Below are positions 7,479 to 16,148 of a stretch of 16,275 nucleotides of DNA, piece by piece (the first letter of the stretch is position 1; each line of letters begins with the position of its first letter). This DNA is from Ramlibacter sp. (GTDB lineage Bacteria; Pseudomonadota; Gammaproteobacteria; Burkholderiales; Burkholderiaceae_C), in assembly GCA_025351615.1 (NCBI GenBank), contig JANXVP010000158.1, forward strand, positions 1 to 16,275, read 5' to 3'. The translations under genes and the position numbers were made by a program. A model generated the notes under the pieces. It was given only the letters and a program-made list of their open reading frames with translations. It was not told where the DNA came from and searched no databases.

Positions 7479-8627
7479 ATGACCATTTCCCGGCGTAAAT
7501 TTTCTGGTGCGCTCTCCGCGAGTCTGGCGCTGCCGGCGTTCATCGGCACCGCGTCCGCGCAGGGCGCGACGATCAAGATCGGCATGTGCACTCCGGTGAC
7601 AGGCCCGGCCGCGGAAGCCGGCCGCTACGCGCAGATCGGCGCAAAGATCGCGCTGGAGGCAGTCAACAAGGCTGGCGGTGTGCTTGGCAAGCAGGTCGAA
7701 CTGATCGTCGAAGACGACCAGACGACCAATCCCGGCATCGTGCTGGCCTTTTCCAAGCTCGCGTCGCAGACCGACATGGTGGCCTTCATCGGCTCCATCC
7801 GATCGACCCAGGTGCACGCCATGGCGCCCGATGTGCTGAAGATCGGCAAGCCGGTGATGATCGGCGGCACCGACCCGACGCTCACGCACATGGGCAACCA
7901 GTGGCTGTTCCGGTTCCGCCCGAACGACTCGTATTCGGGCAGCGTGATCGCCGACTACGGCGTCAAGACCCTGGCGAAAAAGAAATGGGCCATCATCCAT
8001 TCGACCGATGCGTTCGGCACCGCGGGCGGCAAGGCGCTCACGAACGCGCTGGGCAAGCTCGCGGGCACCAGCGTCGTGCTGGACCAGGGCTATGCCAACC
8101 AGAGCCAGGACTTCACGCCGGTCGTGCTTGCGATCAAGCAATCCGGCGCCGACGTGATCGGTTCCTACTTCACCTTCGAGAACGACCTTGGCGTCTTCGC
8201 CCGCCAGCTGCGCCAGCTCGGCGTGAACGCGCCGTGGGTCGGCTCGCCATCCATCGTCAACGTCACCGCACTCAAACTCGCCGGCCCCGCGCTCCACGGA
8301 ACCTTCGGCGTCGCCGACTACGCCGAAGAATCGAGCCCTGCCGCCAGGGCGTTCGGCAAGGCCTACCGGGATGTCGCGAAGGTCGCGCCCGACAACCAGT
8401 CGTCGTGGACCTACGATGCGATGACGATCCTGTGCATGGCGATCAACAAGGCCGGCAAGACCGACCCGGCCGCGATCCGCGAAGCCATCCTCGCGATCCG
8501 CAAGCACGCCGGCGCCGAAGGTGAATACAACTTCGACGCCAACGGCGATGGCCTGCACGGGTACAACATCGTCCGCAACGAAAAAGGCACGATCGTCTTC
8601 GACAAGCACGTCGAATCGGCCACCTGA
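7479..8627 (+). CDS. livK: LivK-type periplasmic substrate-binding protein of a branched-chain amino-acid-type ABC importer
   Basis: The 382-residue product belongs to the Leu/Ile/Val-binding type of periplasmic proteins (periplasmic binding fold type I). It would capture a substrate in the periplasm and deliver it to the membrane permeases encoded downstream. The N-terminus MTISRRKFSGALSASLALPA has a twin-Arg-like SRRKF and a hydrophobic stretch. A likely cleavage site follows ASA at residue 27, before QGATIKIG. Family hallmarks are IKIGMCTPVTGPAA, a long segment AALEAVNKAGGVLGKQVELIVEDDQ-like (GGVLGKQVELIVEDDQTTN here), VAFIGSIRSTQ and FRFRPNDSYSG. The true ligand could be branched-chain amino acids, another amino acid, an amide or an aromatic acid, because the family is broad. 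livH begins only six bases after its stop, so it is first in an operon. Confidence 0.9.
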   Translation: MTISRRKFSGALSASLALPAFIGTASAQGATIKIGMCTPVTGPAAEAGRYAQIGAKIALEAVNKAGGVLGKQVELIVEDDQTTNPGIVLAFSKLASQTDMVAFIGSIRSTQVHAMAPDVLKIGKPVMIGGTDPTLTHMGNQWLFRFRPNDSYSGSVIADYGVKTLAKKKWAIIHSTDAFGTAGGKALTNALGKLAGTSVVLDQGYANQSQDFTPVVLAIKQSGADVIGSYFTFENDLGVFARQLRQLGVNAPWVGSPSIVNVTALKLAGPALHGTFGVADYAEESSPAARAFGKAYRDVAKVAPDNQSSWTYDAMTILCMAINKAGKTDPAAIREAILAIRKHAGAEGEYNFDANGDGLHGYNIVRNEKGTIVFDKHVESAT

Positions 8628-8633
8628 GCGCGG

Positions 8634-9509
8634 ATGGACCTCGCGCTCCAGCTCTTCTTCACGGGCTTGGGCATCGGCGCGGTCTATGCGCTGGTGGCAT
8701 TGGGCTTCGTGCTGATCTTTCGCGCCACCAACGTCGTCAACTTCGCCCAGGGCGAGTTCTCGATGGTCGGCGCCTACCTGATGGTGGTCTTCGCGGTCGA
8801 CCTGCAGTGGCCCTACGCCTGGGCTTTCTTGGCGGCGCTTGCGGGGATGGCGCTGCTGGGCGTGGTGTTCAACCTCGGCGTGTACTACCCGCTGCGCAAC
8901 CGCAGCTTCCTGCCGGTGATCATTGCGACCATCGGCGCCTCGATTTTCCTGTCGAACACGGTGCTGGCGCTTTACGGCCCGCAGCCGCAGGTGTTGCCGG
9001 GATGGTTCGATCTACCGGGCCTGCAGATCGGGCCGGTCTACCTGGACAGCCAGTACCTGCTGATCATGGGCGTGACGCTGGTCCTGGTCGCATTCAACTT
9101 CTGGTTCTTCGAGCGCACCATGCTCGGCAAGAAATTGCAGGCCACGTCGCAGGACAAGGAAATGGCGTCGCTGCTGGGCATCCCGGTGGCGACCATGATC
9201 ATGCTGACGTTCGTCTACTCGGCGCTCCTGGGCGGCGTGGCGGGCATCCTGGTGGCGCCGATCCTGTTCGTCTCGATCCAGATGGGATCCACCATCGCGT
9301 TGAAGGCCTTCGCCGCGACCATCATCGGCGGCTTCGGTGACGTCAAGGGCGCGATCATCGGCGGCCTCGCGCTCGGGGTGATCGAGACCTTCGGTGCCGC
9401 CTACGTCTCTGTGCCCTACAAGGACGGCTTCGCCTTCCTGGTGCTGGTCGGCTTCCTGATCTTCCGGCCGCAGGGCATCTTCGGCGAACGCGTGGCGGAG
9501 AAGGCATGA
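8634..9509 (+). CDS. livH: LivH-type ABC transporter permease
   Basis: The 291-residue, strongly hydrophobic protein has the LivH family start (LQLFFTGLGIGAVYALVALGFVLIFRATNVVNFAQGEF) and about eight membrane segments. It would form half of the inner-membrane channel, with the LivM domain of the next gene as partner. The cytoplasmic loop with GKKLQATSQDKEMASLLGI (about 165-183) is the region that docks the ATPases. The end (LVLVGFLIFRPQGIFGERV) is also typical. The start lies six bases after the livK stop with only a weak ribosome site. The stop overlaps the start of the next gene as ATGA, so translation is likely coupled. Confidence 0.93.
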   Translation: MDLALQLFFTGLGIGAVYALVALGFVLIFRATNVVNFAQGEFSMVGAYLMVVFAVDLQWPYAWAFLAALAGMALLGVVFNLGVYYPLRNRSFLPVIIATIGASIFLSNTVLALYGPQPQVLPGWFDLPGLQIGPVYLDSQYLLIMGVTLVLVAFNFWFFERTMLGKKLQATSQDKEMASLLGIPVATMIMLTFVYSALLGGVAGILVAPILFVSIQMGSTIALKAFAATIIGGFGDVKGAIIGGLALGVIETFGAAYVSVPYKDGFAFLVLVGFLIFRPQGIFGERVAEKA

Positions 9510-10954
9510 AGTCGCGCACGCTGGCCGGCACGCTGGCCTTCGCAGCGCTGACGGCGATCGCGGTCGCCCTCGTCGTGCTGGTGCCGATGCAGAACTACAC
9601 GGTTCACATCCTGGTGCAGACCGCGACCTTCTCCATCGCGGTGTTCGGGTTGACCGTGGTGCTGGGCCTGTGCGGCCAGATCAATCTGGCGCAGGCGGCG
9701 TTCTTCGGCTTCGGCGCCTATGCGGTCGGCCTCGGGACGACGGACCTGCACATGAATTTCTGGCTGGCCTTCGCCATGGGCGCTGGCATCGCGCTCGTCA
9801 TGGGCGCCGTCCTTGGCATGACGACGCTGCGCCTGGGCGGCCACTACCTGGCGATGGTGACCATCAGCTTTCAGCAGATCGTCACGCTGATCATGGTCAA
9901 CTGGATCCCCGTCACCCACGGCCCGGACGGTGTCGGCCGCATCCAGCGGCCTGACATGTTCCAGTCGTCGCAGGCATTTCTCGGTTTGTGCGTGTTTGCG
10001 ATGGCCCTGATCGGTTACCTGGTGTGGCACCTGCCGCAAACGCCGCTCGGCCGCTCGATGCGCGCGGTTCGGGACAACGAGCTCGCCGCCGGCGTGGCCG
10101 GCATCAACGTCTACAAGGTGAAGGTCGCGGCCTTTGCGCTCTCGGCTTTGCTGGGCGGCATCGGCGGCGGTCTGTTCGCGGGCGGTTTTGCCTACGTCAG
10201 CCCCGATCAGTTCAGCTTTGCGGAGTCCATTGTCTTCATCACGATGACATTGCTGGGCGGCGTCGCATCCCCGGTCGGCGCGCTGATCGGCACCGGCCTG
10301 CTGATCGTGCTGCCCGAAAGCTTGCGCTTTCTTAAAAGCGTGCCGGGCCTGTACCTGGCGATCTACGGCCTGTCGATCATTCTGATCATCCGGTACATGC
10401 CCGATGGCATCTGGGGCTTCGTGCAGATTCGGGTGCGCCGCTGGCTGGCGCCGCCGCCGTTCACGCAAGCGCCAGCCGCGCTGATGCTGGCGCCCAACAA
10501 CGGCGATGGGCCGATGGCGCTGGAAGTGACACACCTGAGGAAATACTTCGGCGGCGTCAAGGCGGTCGACGACCTCTCGTTTTCGGTGCGCCCGGGCGAA
10601 GTGCACGCGCTGATCGGCCCGAACGGGTCCGGCAAGACAACGACGCTCAACGTGCTGTCGGGCATCTACACCGCCAGTACCGGGCAGGTGCTGCTCGGCG
10701 GACGCGACGTCACCACGCTGGCGCCGCATGCGCGCACCGCGGCGGGACTGGGCCGCACTTTCCAGAACATCCGGCTGTTCCGGTCGATGACCGCGTTGGA
10801 GAACGTCATCATCGGTGCCGAACATCCGGGCAACCAGATCGAGGCCGGCCATGCGGCGCTGGTGGAGCGGGCGCGCGCCGCGCTCGACTTCGTCGGTCTG
10901 GAGGGCCGGGCCACGAACTGGTCACCGGTTTTTCCTACGGCCATCAGCGCCTGA
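9506..10954 (+). CDS. livM: LivM permease fused to the N-terminal half of LivG; reading frame broken near 10913
   Basis: As sequenced, this encodes 482 residues. Residues 1 to about 310 are a LivM-type permease (VVLGLCGQINLAQAAFFGFGAYA, MTTLRLGGHYLAMVTISFQQI, GRSMRAVRDNELAAGVAGI, about eight to nine membrane segments). A linker follows, then from M337 a LivG-type ATPase domain (MALEVTHLRKYFGGVKAVDDLSF) with Walker A GPNGSGKTT at 371-379 and GLGRTFQNIRLF. After GRA the frame changes: the protein continues NWSPVFPTAISA and stops at 10954. The conserved continuation (ELVTGFSYGHQRLIEIARAL) sits one base earlier, in the frame ending at 11256. Permease/ATPase fusions of this kind are known in Burkholderiales, so the ancestral gene was probably 9506-11256. 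The permease part alone may still work. LivG function would be lost unless this is a sequencing error. The start overlaps livH (ATGA), with GGAGAAGG just upstream. Confidence 0.85.
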   Translation: MKSRTLAGTLAFAALTAIAVALVVLVPMQNYTVHILVQTATFSIAVFGLTVVLGLCGQINLAQAAFFGFGAYAVGLGTTDLHMNFWLAFAMGAGIALVMGAVLGMTTLRLGGHYLAMVTISFQQIVTLIMVNWIPVTHGPDGVGRIQRPDMFQSSQAFLGLCVFAMALIGYLVWHLPQTPLGRSMRAVRDNELAAGVAGINVYKVKVAAFALSALLGGIGGGLFAGGFAYVSPDQFSFAESIVFITMTLLGGVASPVGALIGTGLLIVLPESLRFLKSVPGLYLAIYGLSIILIIRYMPDGIWGFVQIRVRRWLAPPPFTQAPAALMLAPNNGDGPMALEVTHLRKYFGGVKAVDDLSFSVRPGEVHALIGPNGSGKTTTLNVLSGIYTASTGQVLLGGRDVTTLAPHARTAAGLGRTFQNIRLFRSMTALENVIIGAEHPGNQIEAGHAALVERARAALDFVGLEGRATNWSPVFPTAISA

Positions 10955-11256
10955 TCGAGATCGCGCGGGCGCTGGCGGGCAACCCGACACTGCTGCTGCT
11001 CGACGAGCCTGCCGCGGGCCTCAATTCGACCGAGAAGGTGGGACTGCAGGCGCTGCTCAAGCGGATCGCCGCCAAGGGACTCACGATCCTGATCATCGAC
11101 CACGACATGACGCTGGTGACAGAAGTCGCCGCGCGCATCACCGTGCTGAATTTCGGCCGGCTCATCGCCGACGGCCTGGCGGCTGACGTGCTGCGCCATC
11201 CCGACGTGATCGCCGCCTACCTTGGAAGCGAACCCGATGCCCCTGCTTTCACTTGA
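10913..11256 (+). pseudogene. livG: C-terminal half of LivG ATPase, out of frame with the livM-livG gene
   Basis: From GAA at 10915 the frame reads ELVTGFSYGHQRLIEIARAL (signature motif FSYGHQ at 10930-10947), then Walker B LLLLDEP with D at 11002 and E at 11005. GLTILIIDHDM (switch His) and LNFGRLIADG follow, with a stop at 11254-11256. These are exactly the parts missing from the preceding ORF. Between GCC (10910-10912) and GAA (10915) only two bases remain of one codon, so a single lost base explains the break. Restoring, for example, AAC would give RANELVTGFSYGHQ. There is no obvious independent start with a ribosome site before the signature motif. The 3' end overlaps the livF start by 20 bases, as expected for an originally intact gene. 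Confidence 0.85.
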
Positions 11257-11971
11257 CGGCCTGGTCGTTCGCTACGGCGAGATCGAGGCGCTCCGCGGTG
11301 TCTCGCTGACGATCGACAGCGGCGAGGTGGTCACGCTGCTGGGGGCCAACGGCGCGGGCAAGTCGACGACGCTGCGCGCCATCTCGGGGCTGCAGAAGCC
11401 TGCCGGCGGTGACATCGTGTTCGACGGCAAATCGATCGCCGGACTGGGCCCCGAAGCCATCGTGAAACTCGGCGTCGCGCACGTGCCGGAAGGCCGTCGG
11501 CTGTTCCCCGGCCTGTCGGCGCGCGAGAACATCATGCTCGGTGCCTCCAGCCGCGGCCGCATCGCCAAATCCGAGCTGGTGCGCGAGTCCGACGAAATGT
11601 TCGACCTGTTTCCCGACATCCGGCCTTTCGCCGACGCGCTCGGCTGGACCTTGTCGGGCGGGCAGCAACAGATGGTGGCGGTTGCGCGCGGGCTGATGGC
11701 CAAGCCGCGCCTGCTGCTGCTGGATGAACCATCGCTCGGGTTGGCGCCGGTGATCGTGCAGAAGGTGTTCGCCATCATCGGCGAGATCCGGCAGCGCGGC
11801 ACCACGGTGCTTCTGGTGGAGCAGAACGCGCGGATGGCGCTGTCCGTCGCCGATCGGGGCTACGTGCTGGAAACGGGTCGCCTGGCCTTGTCCGGCAGCC
11901 CTGCGGAACTCTGGTCGAACGACGAAATCCGCGCCGCCTATCTGGGTGGACACGTCGCCAAGGCCAGCTAG
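11237..11971 (+). CDS. livF: LivF-type ABC transporter ATP-binding protein
   Basis: The 244-residue protein is the second ATPase of the importer and would pair with LivG to power uptake. It has Walker A GANGAGKST at residues 36-44 and the family block GVAHVPEGRRLFPGLSARENIMLGA. The LSGGQQQ signature starts at 139, Walker B LLLLDEP has D163 and E164, and a typical LivF C-terminus reads VLETGRLALSGSPAEL. The ATG at 11237 (MPLLSLDGLVVRYGEIEALRG) fits family length. A TTG at 11222 would only add five residues. It overlaps the LivG 3' end by 20 bases. Confidence 0.93.
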   Translation: MPLLSLDGLVVRYGEIEALRGVSLTIDSGEVVTLLGANGAGKSTTLRAISGLQKPAGGDIVFDGKSIAGLGPEAIVKLGVAHVPEGRRLFPGLSARENIMLGASSRGRIAKSELVRESDEMFDLFPDIRPFADALGWTLSGGQQQMVAVARGLMAKPRLLLLDEPSLGLAPVIVQKVFAIIGEIRQRGTTVLLVEQNARMALSVADRGYVLETGRLALSGSPAELWSNDEIRAAYLGGHVAKAS

Positions 11972-12062
11972 GCAAGTCGGCGCGCGCCGCTGCGACAGAC
12001 GCGCTGACGCGGGCGCCGCGCAACGGCTTCGGCCCGCACGGCACGGGAATTAGGCCGAAACT

Positions 12063-12068
12063 TATAAT
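12063..12068 (+). promoter_or_regulatory. Probable -10 element of the alaS promoter
   Basis: A perfect TATAAT sits in the 162-base gap between livF and alaS, about 66 bases before the alaS start. No good -35 hexamer lies 16-18 bases upstream (the region reads around CACGGG), so activator help or a weak -35 is implied. Confidence 0.6.
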
Positions 12069-12084
12069 CGACGGTTGAGCCGCG

Positions 12085-12106
12085 GCCAGCCGCCCTGCGG
12101 CCTGGC
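12085..12106 (+). other. Leader stem-loop upstream of alaS
   Basis: In the presumed 5' leader, GCCAG (12085-12089) plus CCGC (12090-12093) pair with GCGG (12097-12100) and CTGGC (12102-12106). The loop is CCT, with one bulged C at 12101. No T-run follows, so it is not an intrinsic terminator of livF. It could stabilise the alaS leader or modulate translation. The fold is seen by eye only. Confidence 0.4.
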
Positions 12107-12133
12107 GTTGCGCCGCACCCCTTCCAGGACCCG

Positions 12134-14806
12134 ATGAGCAAACCCACTTCTTCCGTCGCCGACATCCGCAAGACCTTCCTGGATTTCTTCGCGTCCAAAG
12201 GGCACACCGTCGTTGCCTCAAGCCCGCTGGTGCCGGCCAACGACCCCACGCTGATGTTCGTCAATTCCGGCATGGTGCAGTTCAAGGACGTGTTCCTGGG
12301 CACCGACAAGCGGCCGTACGTGCGCGCGGCGTCGGTGCAGGCCTGCCTGCGCGCCGGCGGCAAGCACAACGACCTGGAGAATGTCGGCCACACCGCGCGG
12401 CATCACACCTTCTTCGAAATGCTGGGCAACTGGAGCTTCGGCGACTACTTCAAGCGCGATGCGTTGACGTGGGCCTGGGAGCTGCTGACGCAGGTCTACC
12501 AGTTGCCGGCCGACAAGCTCTGGGCGACGGTCTACATCGATGACGACGAGGCCTACGACATCTGGACCAGGGAGATCGGACTGCCGCCCGAACGCGTCGT
12601 GCGGATCGGCGACAACAAGGGCGCGAAGTACGCCAGCGACAACTTCTGGATGATGGCCGACACCGGTCCCTGCGGTCCGTGCTCCGAAATCTTCTACGAC
12701 CACGGCCCGCAGGTTGCGGGCGGCCCGCCCGGCAGTCCCGACGCCGACGGCGACCGCTACATCGAGATCTGGAACAACGTGTTCATGCAGTTCGACATGC
12801 AGGCCGACGGCAGCGTGAAGCCGCTGCCCGCACCGTGCGTGGACACCGGCATGGGGCTGGAGCGCCTCGCCGCGATCCTGCAGCACGTGCACAGCAACTA
12901 CGAGATCGACCTGTTCGAGGACCTGGTCAAGGCCGCCTCGCGGGCGACGGGTGAAACAGACCTGCACAACAAGTCGCTGCGCGTGATCGCCGACCACATC
13001 CGCGCCACGGCGTTCCTGGTGAGCGACGGCGTGATCCCTGGCAACGAGGGCCGTGGCTACGTGCAGCGCCGCATCGTGCGCCGCGCGATCCGCCACGGCT
13101 ACAAGCTGGGCAAGAAAACCCCGTTCTTCCACAAGCTGGTCACTGATGTGGTGCGACTGATGGGCGAAGCGTATCCGCGCCTGCGTGCCGACGAGAAGCG
13201 CATCACCGAGGTGCTCAAGACCGAGGAAGATCGCTTCTTCGAGACGCTGGCGAACGGCATGGACATTCTCGATTCCGCGCTCGGGGGCGAGCAGAAAGTG
13301 CTGCCCGGCGACGTCGCTTTCAAGCTGCACGACACCTTCGGCTTTCCGCTCGACCTGACGCAGGACGTCTGCCGCGAACGCGGCGTGACGGTGGACGAGG
13401 CCGGCTTCAGCGCCGCGATGGAAAAGCAGAAGGCCGCGGGCCGCGCCGCCGGCAAGTTCCGGATGGACCGGGCGCTGGACTACACCGGCGCCGGCCACAA
13501 GTTCACCGGCTACGAACTGCTTGAAGAACCCGCACGCGTCGTCGCGTTGTACAAGGAAGGCACCCCCGTCCAGCATCTGAATGAAGGCGATGCGGGTGTC
13601 GTGGTGCTGGACACGACCCCGTTCTACGCCGAGAGCGGGGGCCAGGTCGGCGACTCGGGCGTGCTCGCCGCGGAGAGCGTGCAATTCGGCGTCGAGGACA
13701 CGCAGAAGATCAAGGCCGACGTGTTCGGCCACCATGGTGCGCAGACCCAGGGCACGCTCAGGGTCGGCGACAGTGTCATCGCCAGGGTCGACGTGCAGCG
13801 CCGCAACGCGACGATGCGCAACCACAGCGTCACCCACCTGATGCACAAGGCGCTGCGCGAAGTGCTGGGCGCGCATGTGCAGCAGAAGGGCTCGCTGGTC
13901 GACGCCGACAAGACCCGCTTCGACTTCACCCACAACCAGCCCGTGACCGACGCGCAGATCGCCGAGATTGAGAAGCGCGTCAACGAAGAAATCCTCGCCA
14001 ATGCGCAGACCCAGGCCCGCGTGATGGGCATCGATGCCGCCCAGAAGACCGGCGCCGTGATGCTGTTCGGCGAGAAGTACGGCGAGGAAGTGCGTGTGCT
14101 CGACATCGGCAGCAGCCGCGAGCTTTGTGGCGGCACCCACGTCAGCCGCACCGGCGACATCGGCCTGTTCAAGGTGGTGAGTGAAGGCGGCGTCGCTGCC
14201 GGAATTCGCCGGATCGAGGCGGTGACCGGCGCCAATTCGCTCGCCTATCTCCAGGAGCTGGAGTCCACTGTCAAGAGCGCAGCCAATACGCTCAAGACGC
14301 CGTCAGCCGAACTGCAGGGACGCATCAGCCAGGTCCTGGAGCATGTGCGAACGCTGGAGAAGGAAGTCGGACAGCTGAAGGGCAAGCTGGCTTCTTCGCA
14401 GGGCGACGACCTGGTGTCGCAGGCGGTGGACCTCAACGGCCTCAAGGTCCTGGCAGCGCGGCTCGAAGGCGCCGACGCGAAGACGCTGCGCGACACGCTC
14501 GACAAGCTCAAGGACAAGCTCAAGACCGCGGTCATCGTGCTCGCGGCGGTGGATGGCGGCAAGGTCCAGATCGCTGCCGGCGTCACTGCCGACAGCATCG
14601 GCAAGGTCAAGGCCGGGGATCTGGTGAACTTCGTGGCGCAGCAGGTCGGCGGCAAGGGTGGTGGCAAAGCCGACATCGCCATGGCCGGCGGCACCGATCC
14701 GGGCAAGCTCGCGGGCGCGCTGCAATCGGTGCAGGCCTGGGTGGCGCAGCGGATGGTGTTGGCGCCGGCGGAGGCGGCGCCAACCGGACCGGCGCGCGAC
14801 CGATGA
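12134..14806 (+). CDS. alaS: Alanyl-tRNA synthetase
   Basis: The 890-residue enzyme charges tRNA-Ala with alanine in the cytoplasm and clears mischarged Ser/Gly through its editing domain. The class II catalytic domain opens [24 protein letters not shown] and contains [40 protein letters not shown] and a [11 protein letters not shown] motif. The editing domain carries the zinc-binding HxxxH (H564, H568) and CGGTH (C665, H669). The C-terminal DHHA1-type oligomerisation region includes [21 protein letters not shown]. The length is close to the family norm (E. coli about 876). AGGA at 12126-12129 precedes the ATG. The stop overlaps the next gene by ATGA. No missing key residue was found. Confidence 0.98.
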   Translation: MSKPTSSVADIRKTFLDFFASKGHTVVASSPLVPANDPTLMFVNSGMVQFKDVFLGTDKRPYVRAASVQACLRAGGKHNDLENVGHTARHHTFFEMLGNWSFGDYFKRDALTWAWELLTQVYQLPADKLWATVYIDDDEAYDIWTREIGLPPERVVRIGDNKGAKYASDNFWMMADTGPCGPCSEIFYDHGPQVAGGPPGSPDADGDRYIEIWNNVFMQFDMQADGSVKPLPAPCVDTGMGLERLAAILQHVHSNYEIDLFEDLVKAASRATGETDLHNKSLRVIADHIRATAFLVSDGVIPGNEGRGYVQRRIVRRAIRHGYKLGKKTPFFHKLVTDVVRLMGEAYPRLRADEKRITEVLKTEEDRFFETLANGMDILDSALGGEQKVLPGDVAFKLHDTFGFPLDLTQDVCRERGVTVDEAGFSAAMEKQKAAGRAAGKFRMDRALDYTGAGHKFTGYELLEEPARVVALYKEGTPVQHLNEGDAGVVVLDTTPFYAESGGQVGDSGVLAAESVQFGVEDTQKIKADVFGHHGAQTQGTLRVGDSVIARVDVQRRNATMRNHSVTHLMHKALREVLGAHVQQKGSLVDADKTRFDFTHNQPVTDAQIAEIEKRVNEEILANAQTQARVMGIDAAQKTGAVMLFGEKYGEEVRVLDIGSSRELCGGTHVSRTGDIGLFKVVSEGGVAAGIRRIEAVTGANSLAYLQELESTVKSAANTLKTPSAELQGRISQVLEHVRTLEKEVGQLKGKLASSQGDDLVSQAVDLNGLKVLAARLEGADAKTLRDTLDKLKDKLKTAVIVLAAVDGGKVQIAAGVTADSIGKVKAGDLVNFVAQQVGGKGGGKADIAMAGGTDPGKLAGALQSVQAWVAQRMVLAPAEAAPTGPARDR

Positions 14807-15762
14807 AGGTGACGCCGGTCCCGGCGCCCGCGGCAGTCCCCTCGCCGGTCGCCGGGGCGGACACCGACGAGGAAACCTGTCTCGTCAGCGCCACCCGCCT
14901 GGACGATTTCATCACCTTCGTGCGCGAGCGGGCGATCGGGGGCCGCGAGCACGACCGCGGCGAACTTGCGCAGACGTGGCGCGATGCTGCGTCGCACTTC
15001 TGCGGGCTGGAGATCAGCGAAGCCGCAAGCTGCGACAAGCCGCAGGTCTTGCCGCTGCCTGGGAGCATGCAGGCCCACGTCGACCGGCTGGTGAAGCTGC
15101 CGACGTTCAACAACAGTTTTGCAACCGTCCCGGTCGCGTTCGGCCTGGTCGAGCTCGACAAGCTGGTTGTCTACCAGCAGTACATCACGCAGTCGAGTGT
15201 CGATGCGTTGGCGGCCGGACTGTCCCGCCCGCCCGGGGACGACGACCTGGTGCGGCTGTGCCTGCCTCTGGAGGCCCCGACAGCCGGCTTCCGGCTGGCC
15301 CGCCAGGACGGGGAAAAGTTCGTCTTCGTGACGGACAGCCACGACGGACGTTTCCTGGGCGCGCAGCTCATCGACCCCGCCCGGATCGACGCCTTCGTGG
15401 TCAATGGCCATCCGAGCAGCGTGTTGGCCTTGCCCTTCGGCTTCACCACAAACGTGCTGAATGTGGTGCGTTATGGGTCCCGCATGGTGCTCAACAACGG
15501 GTACCACCGCGCGGCTGCATTGCGTCGTCTGGGCGTGACCCACGCGCCCTGCATCATCCAGGTGTGCGCGCATTGGGAAGATGTCGCCGTGGCCGGGGCC
15601 GGGGCCATTTCCCGCAACGCCGACCTGTATTTTTCCCATCCCCGCCCGCCCATGCTGCGGGACTTTTTCAACCCCCTGCTGGCGCGGACTTTCCGTACCC
15701 ACCGGTTGCGCAAGGAGATCCGCGTGACCTTTGAAATCGACACGCTGAAACTCGCGATTTAG
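14803..15762 (+). CDS. Uncharacterised protein with ParB/sulfiredoxin-like NGYHRA motif, translationally coupled to alaS
   Basis: The 319-residue product is not one I can name. It lacks a signal peptide and membrane spans. The C-terminal half contains [20 protein letters not shown] followed by THAPCIIQV, with N231, N232, G233, Y234, H235 and R236. This resembles the nucleotide-binding G-x-HR-x-x-A motif of ParB/Srx-fold domains, where the gene text usually reads DGxHRxxAxxxxG followed by a hydrophobic strand. Upstream blocks [37 protein letters not shown] and [29 protein letters not shown] look structured and conserved. The start ATG (14803) shares ATGA with the alaS stop, so expression is tied to alaS. 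It stands just before a double-glycine peptide gene with its own promoter, so a role in that small locus is possible but unproven. Confidence 0.75.
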   Translation: MKVTPVPAPAAVPSPVAGADTDEETCLVSATRLDDFITFVRERAIGGREHDRGELAQTWRDAASHFCGLEISEAASCDKPQVLPLPGSMQAHVDRLVKLPTFNNSFATVPVAFGLVELDKLVVYQQYITQSSVDALAAGLSRPPGDDDLVRLCLPLEAPTAGFRLARQDGEKFVFVTDSHDGRFLGAQLIDPARIDAFVVNGHPSSVLALPFGFTTNVLNVVRYGSRMVLNNGYHRAAALRRLGVTHAPCIIQVCAHWEDVAVAGAGAISRNADLYFSHPRPPMLRDFFNPLLARTFRTHRLRKEIRVTFEIDTLKLAI

Positions 15763-15790
15763 GTCGATCGGGGCGTAGGTCAAATCCCGC

Positions 15791-15820
15791 TTGCCGCGGT
15801 CACGGGCTGTCCACTATAGT
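15791..15820 (+). promoter_or_regulatory. Sigma70-type promoter of the double-glycine peptide gene
   Basis: TTGCCG (15791-15796) and TATAGT (15815-15820) are separated by 18 bases, a good sigma70 arrangement. Transcription would begin near 15827, giving a leader of roughly 90 bases before the peptide start at 15915. This suggests expression independent of alaS and the gene at 14803. Confidence 0.6.
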
Positions 15821-15868
15821 TTTGCAGCCTGAGGCCTTTCGTCGCAGGCCACGACCGGTCGAGGTTGA

Positions 15869-15901
15869 GCTGCAGCCCTGCGGCCCCCCGCGACTTTTTT
15901 T
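15869..15901 (+). promoter_or_regulatory. Possible attenuator in the peptide-gene leader
   Basis: GCGG (15880-15883) and CCGC (15888-15891) form a short GC hairpin with a CCCC loop. Three bases later comes a T7 tract (15895-15901), the shape of a weak intrinsic terminator. A competing hairpin, GCTGCA (15869-15874) with TGCGGC (15879-15884), uses the same bases and would prevent it. The T7 tract directly precedes the Shine-Dalgarno AGGAGA (15904-15909), so it could instead be a translation enhancer. The terminator stem is only four pairs, so the call is tentative. Confidence 0.3.
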
Positions 15902-15914
15902 ACAGGAGATGACC

Positions 15915-16097
15915 ATGCGTGTTTTGACCCTCGAAGAAATGGAGCGGGTCGCCGGCGGCGGCGGCAAACCCAAGGCCCGTGCCAGGCCCCACAAGAGCAG
16001 TACGTCCAGCGGCCATGCCGGCAGCGGTGCCAGCAGCTGTTCCGGCAGCAGTGGTGGAACCTGCACGCCGCCACCGCCGCCACCGATACTGCTCTAA
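15915..16097 (+). CDS. Small peptide precursor with double-glycine leader (bacteriocin/microcin-like)
   Basis: The 60-residue product begins MRVLTLEEMERVAGG, matching the classic double-glycine leader (MRELTxxEhxxVSGG type). Leaders of this type are cut by C39-peptidase ABC exporters. Cleavage after G15 would release a 45-residue peptide. That peptide is basic at first (KPKARARPHK, 18-27), then Ser/Gly-rich with two Cys (C42, C50), and ends in six prolines (52-57) plus ILL. It has no hydrophobic helix like most class II bacteriocins. A disulfide-bonded or modified secreted peptide is possible, but function is unknown. Shine-Dalgarno AGGAGA at 15904-15909 fits the ATG at 15915. The ATG at 15909 overlaps that site and is rejected. 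The gene has its own promoter and terminator, so it is a discrete unit. No exporter or immunity gene is seen inside the window. Confidence 0.75.
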   Translation: MRVLTLEEMERVAGGGGKPKARARPHKSSTSSGHAGSGASSCSGSSGGTCTPPPPPPILL

Positions 16098-16148
16098 GCC
16101 CATCGATGCGGTTATCCGCGGCTGGGAGAAATGAAAACTCCTCGCGCC

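Noticed and set aside
9416..10852. Long antisense frame over the liv permease genes (about 478 codons)
   Set aside because: His/Arg/Gln-rich shadow of hydrophobic coding; no ribosome site or recognisable domain.
10929..10933. Programmed -1 frameshifting at the T5 run to make full LivM-LivG
   Set aside because: The heptamer G GTT TTT is not a good slippery site, no downstream pseudoknot was evident, and the family match is lost already about 13 bases earlier (after 10912), pointing to a simple base loss.
11038..11256. Independent small gene within the livG 3' region
   Set aside because: It is the out-of-frame C-terminal half of LivG (after Walker B), not a separate gene.
12218..14140. Long open frame antisense to alaS (about 640 codons)
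   Set aside because: Same GC-driven shadow effect; translation is rich in Val/His/Ala with no domain and alaS is certain.
15909..15914. ATG at 15909 as start of the double-glycine peptide (adds Met-Thr)
   Set aside because: It overlaps the Shine-Dalgarno AGGAGA, whereas ATG 15915 has proper spacing and gives the canonical leader.
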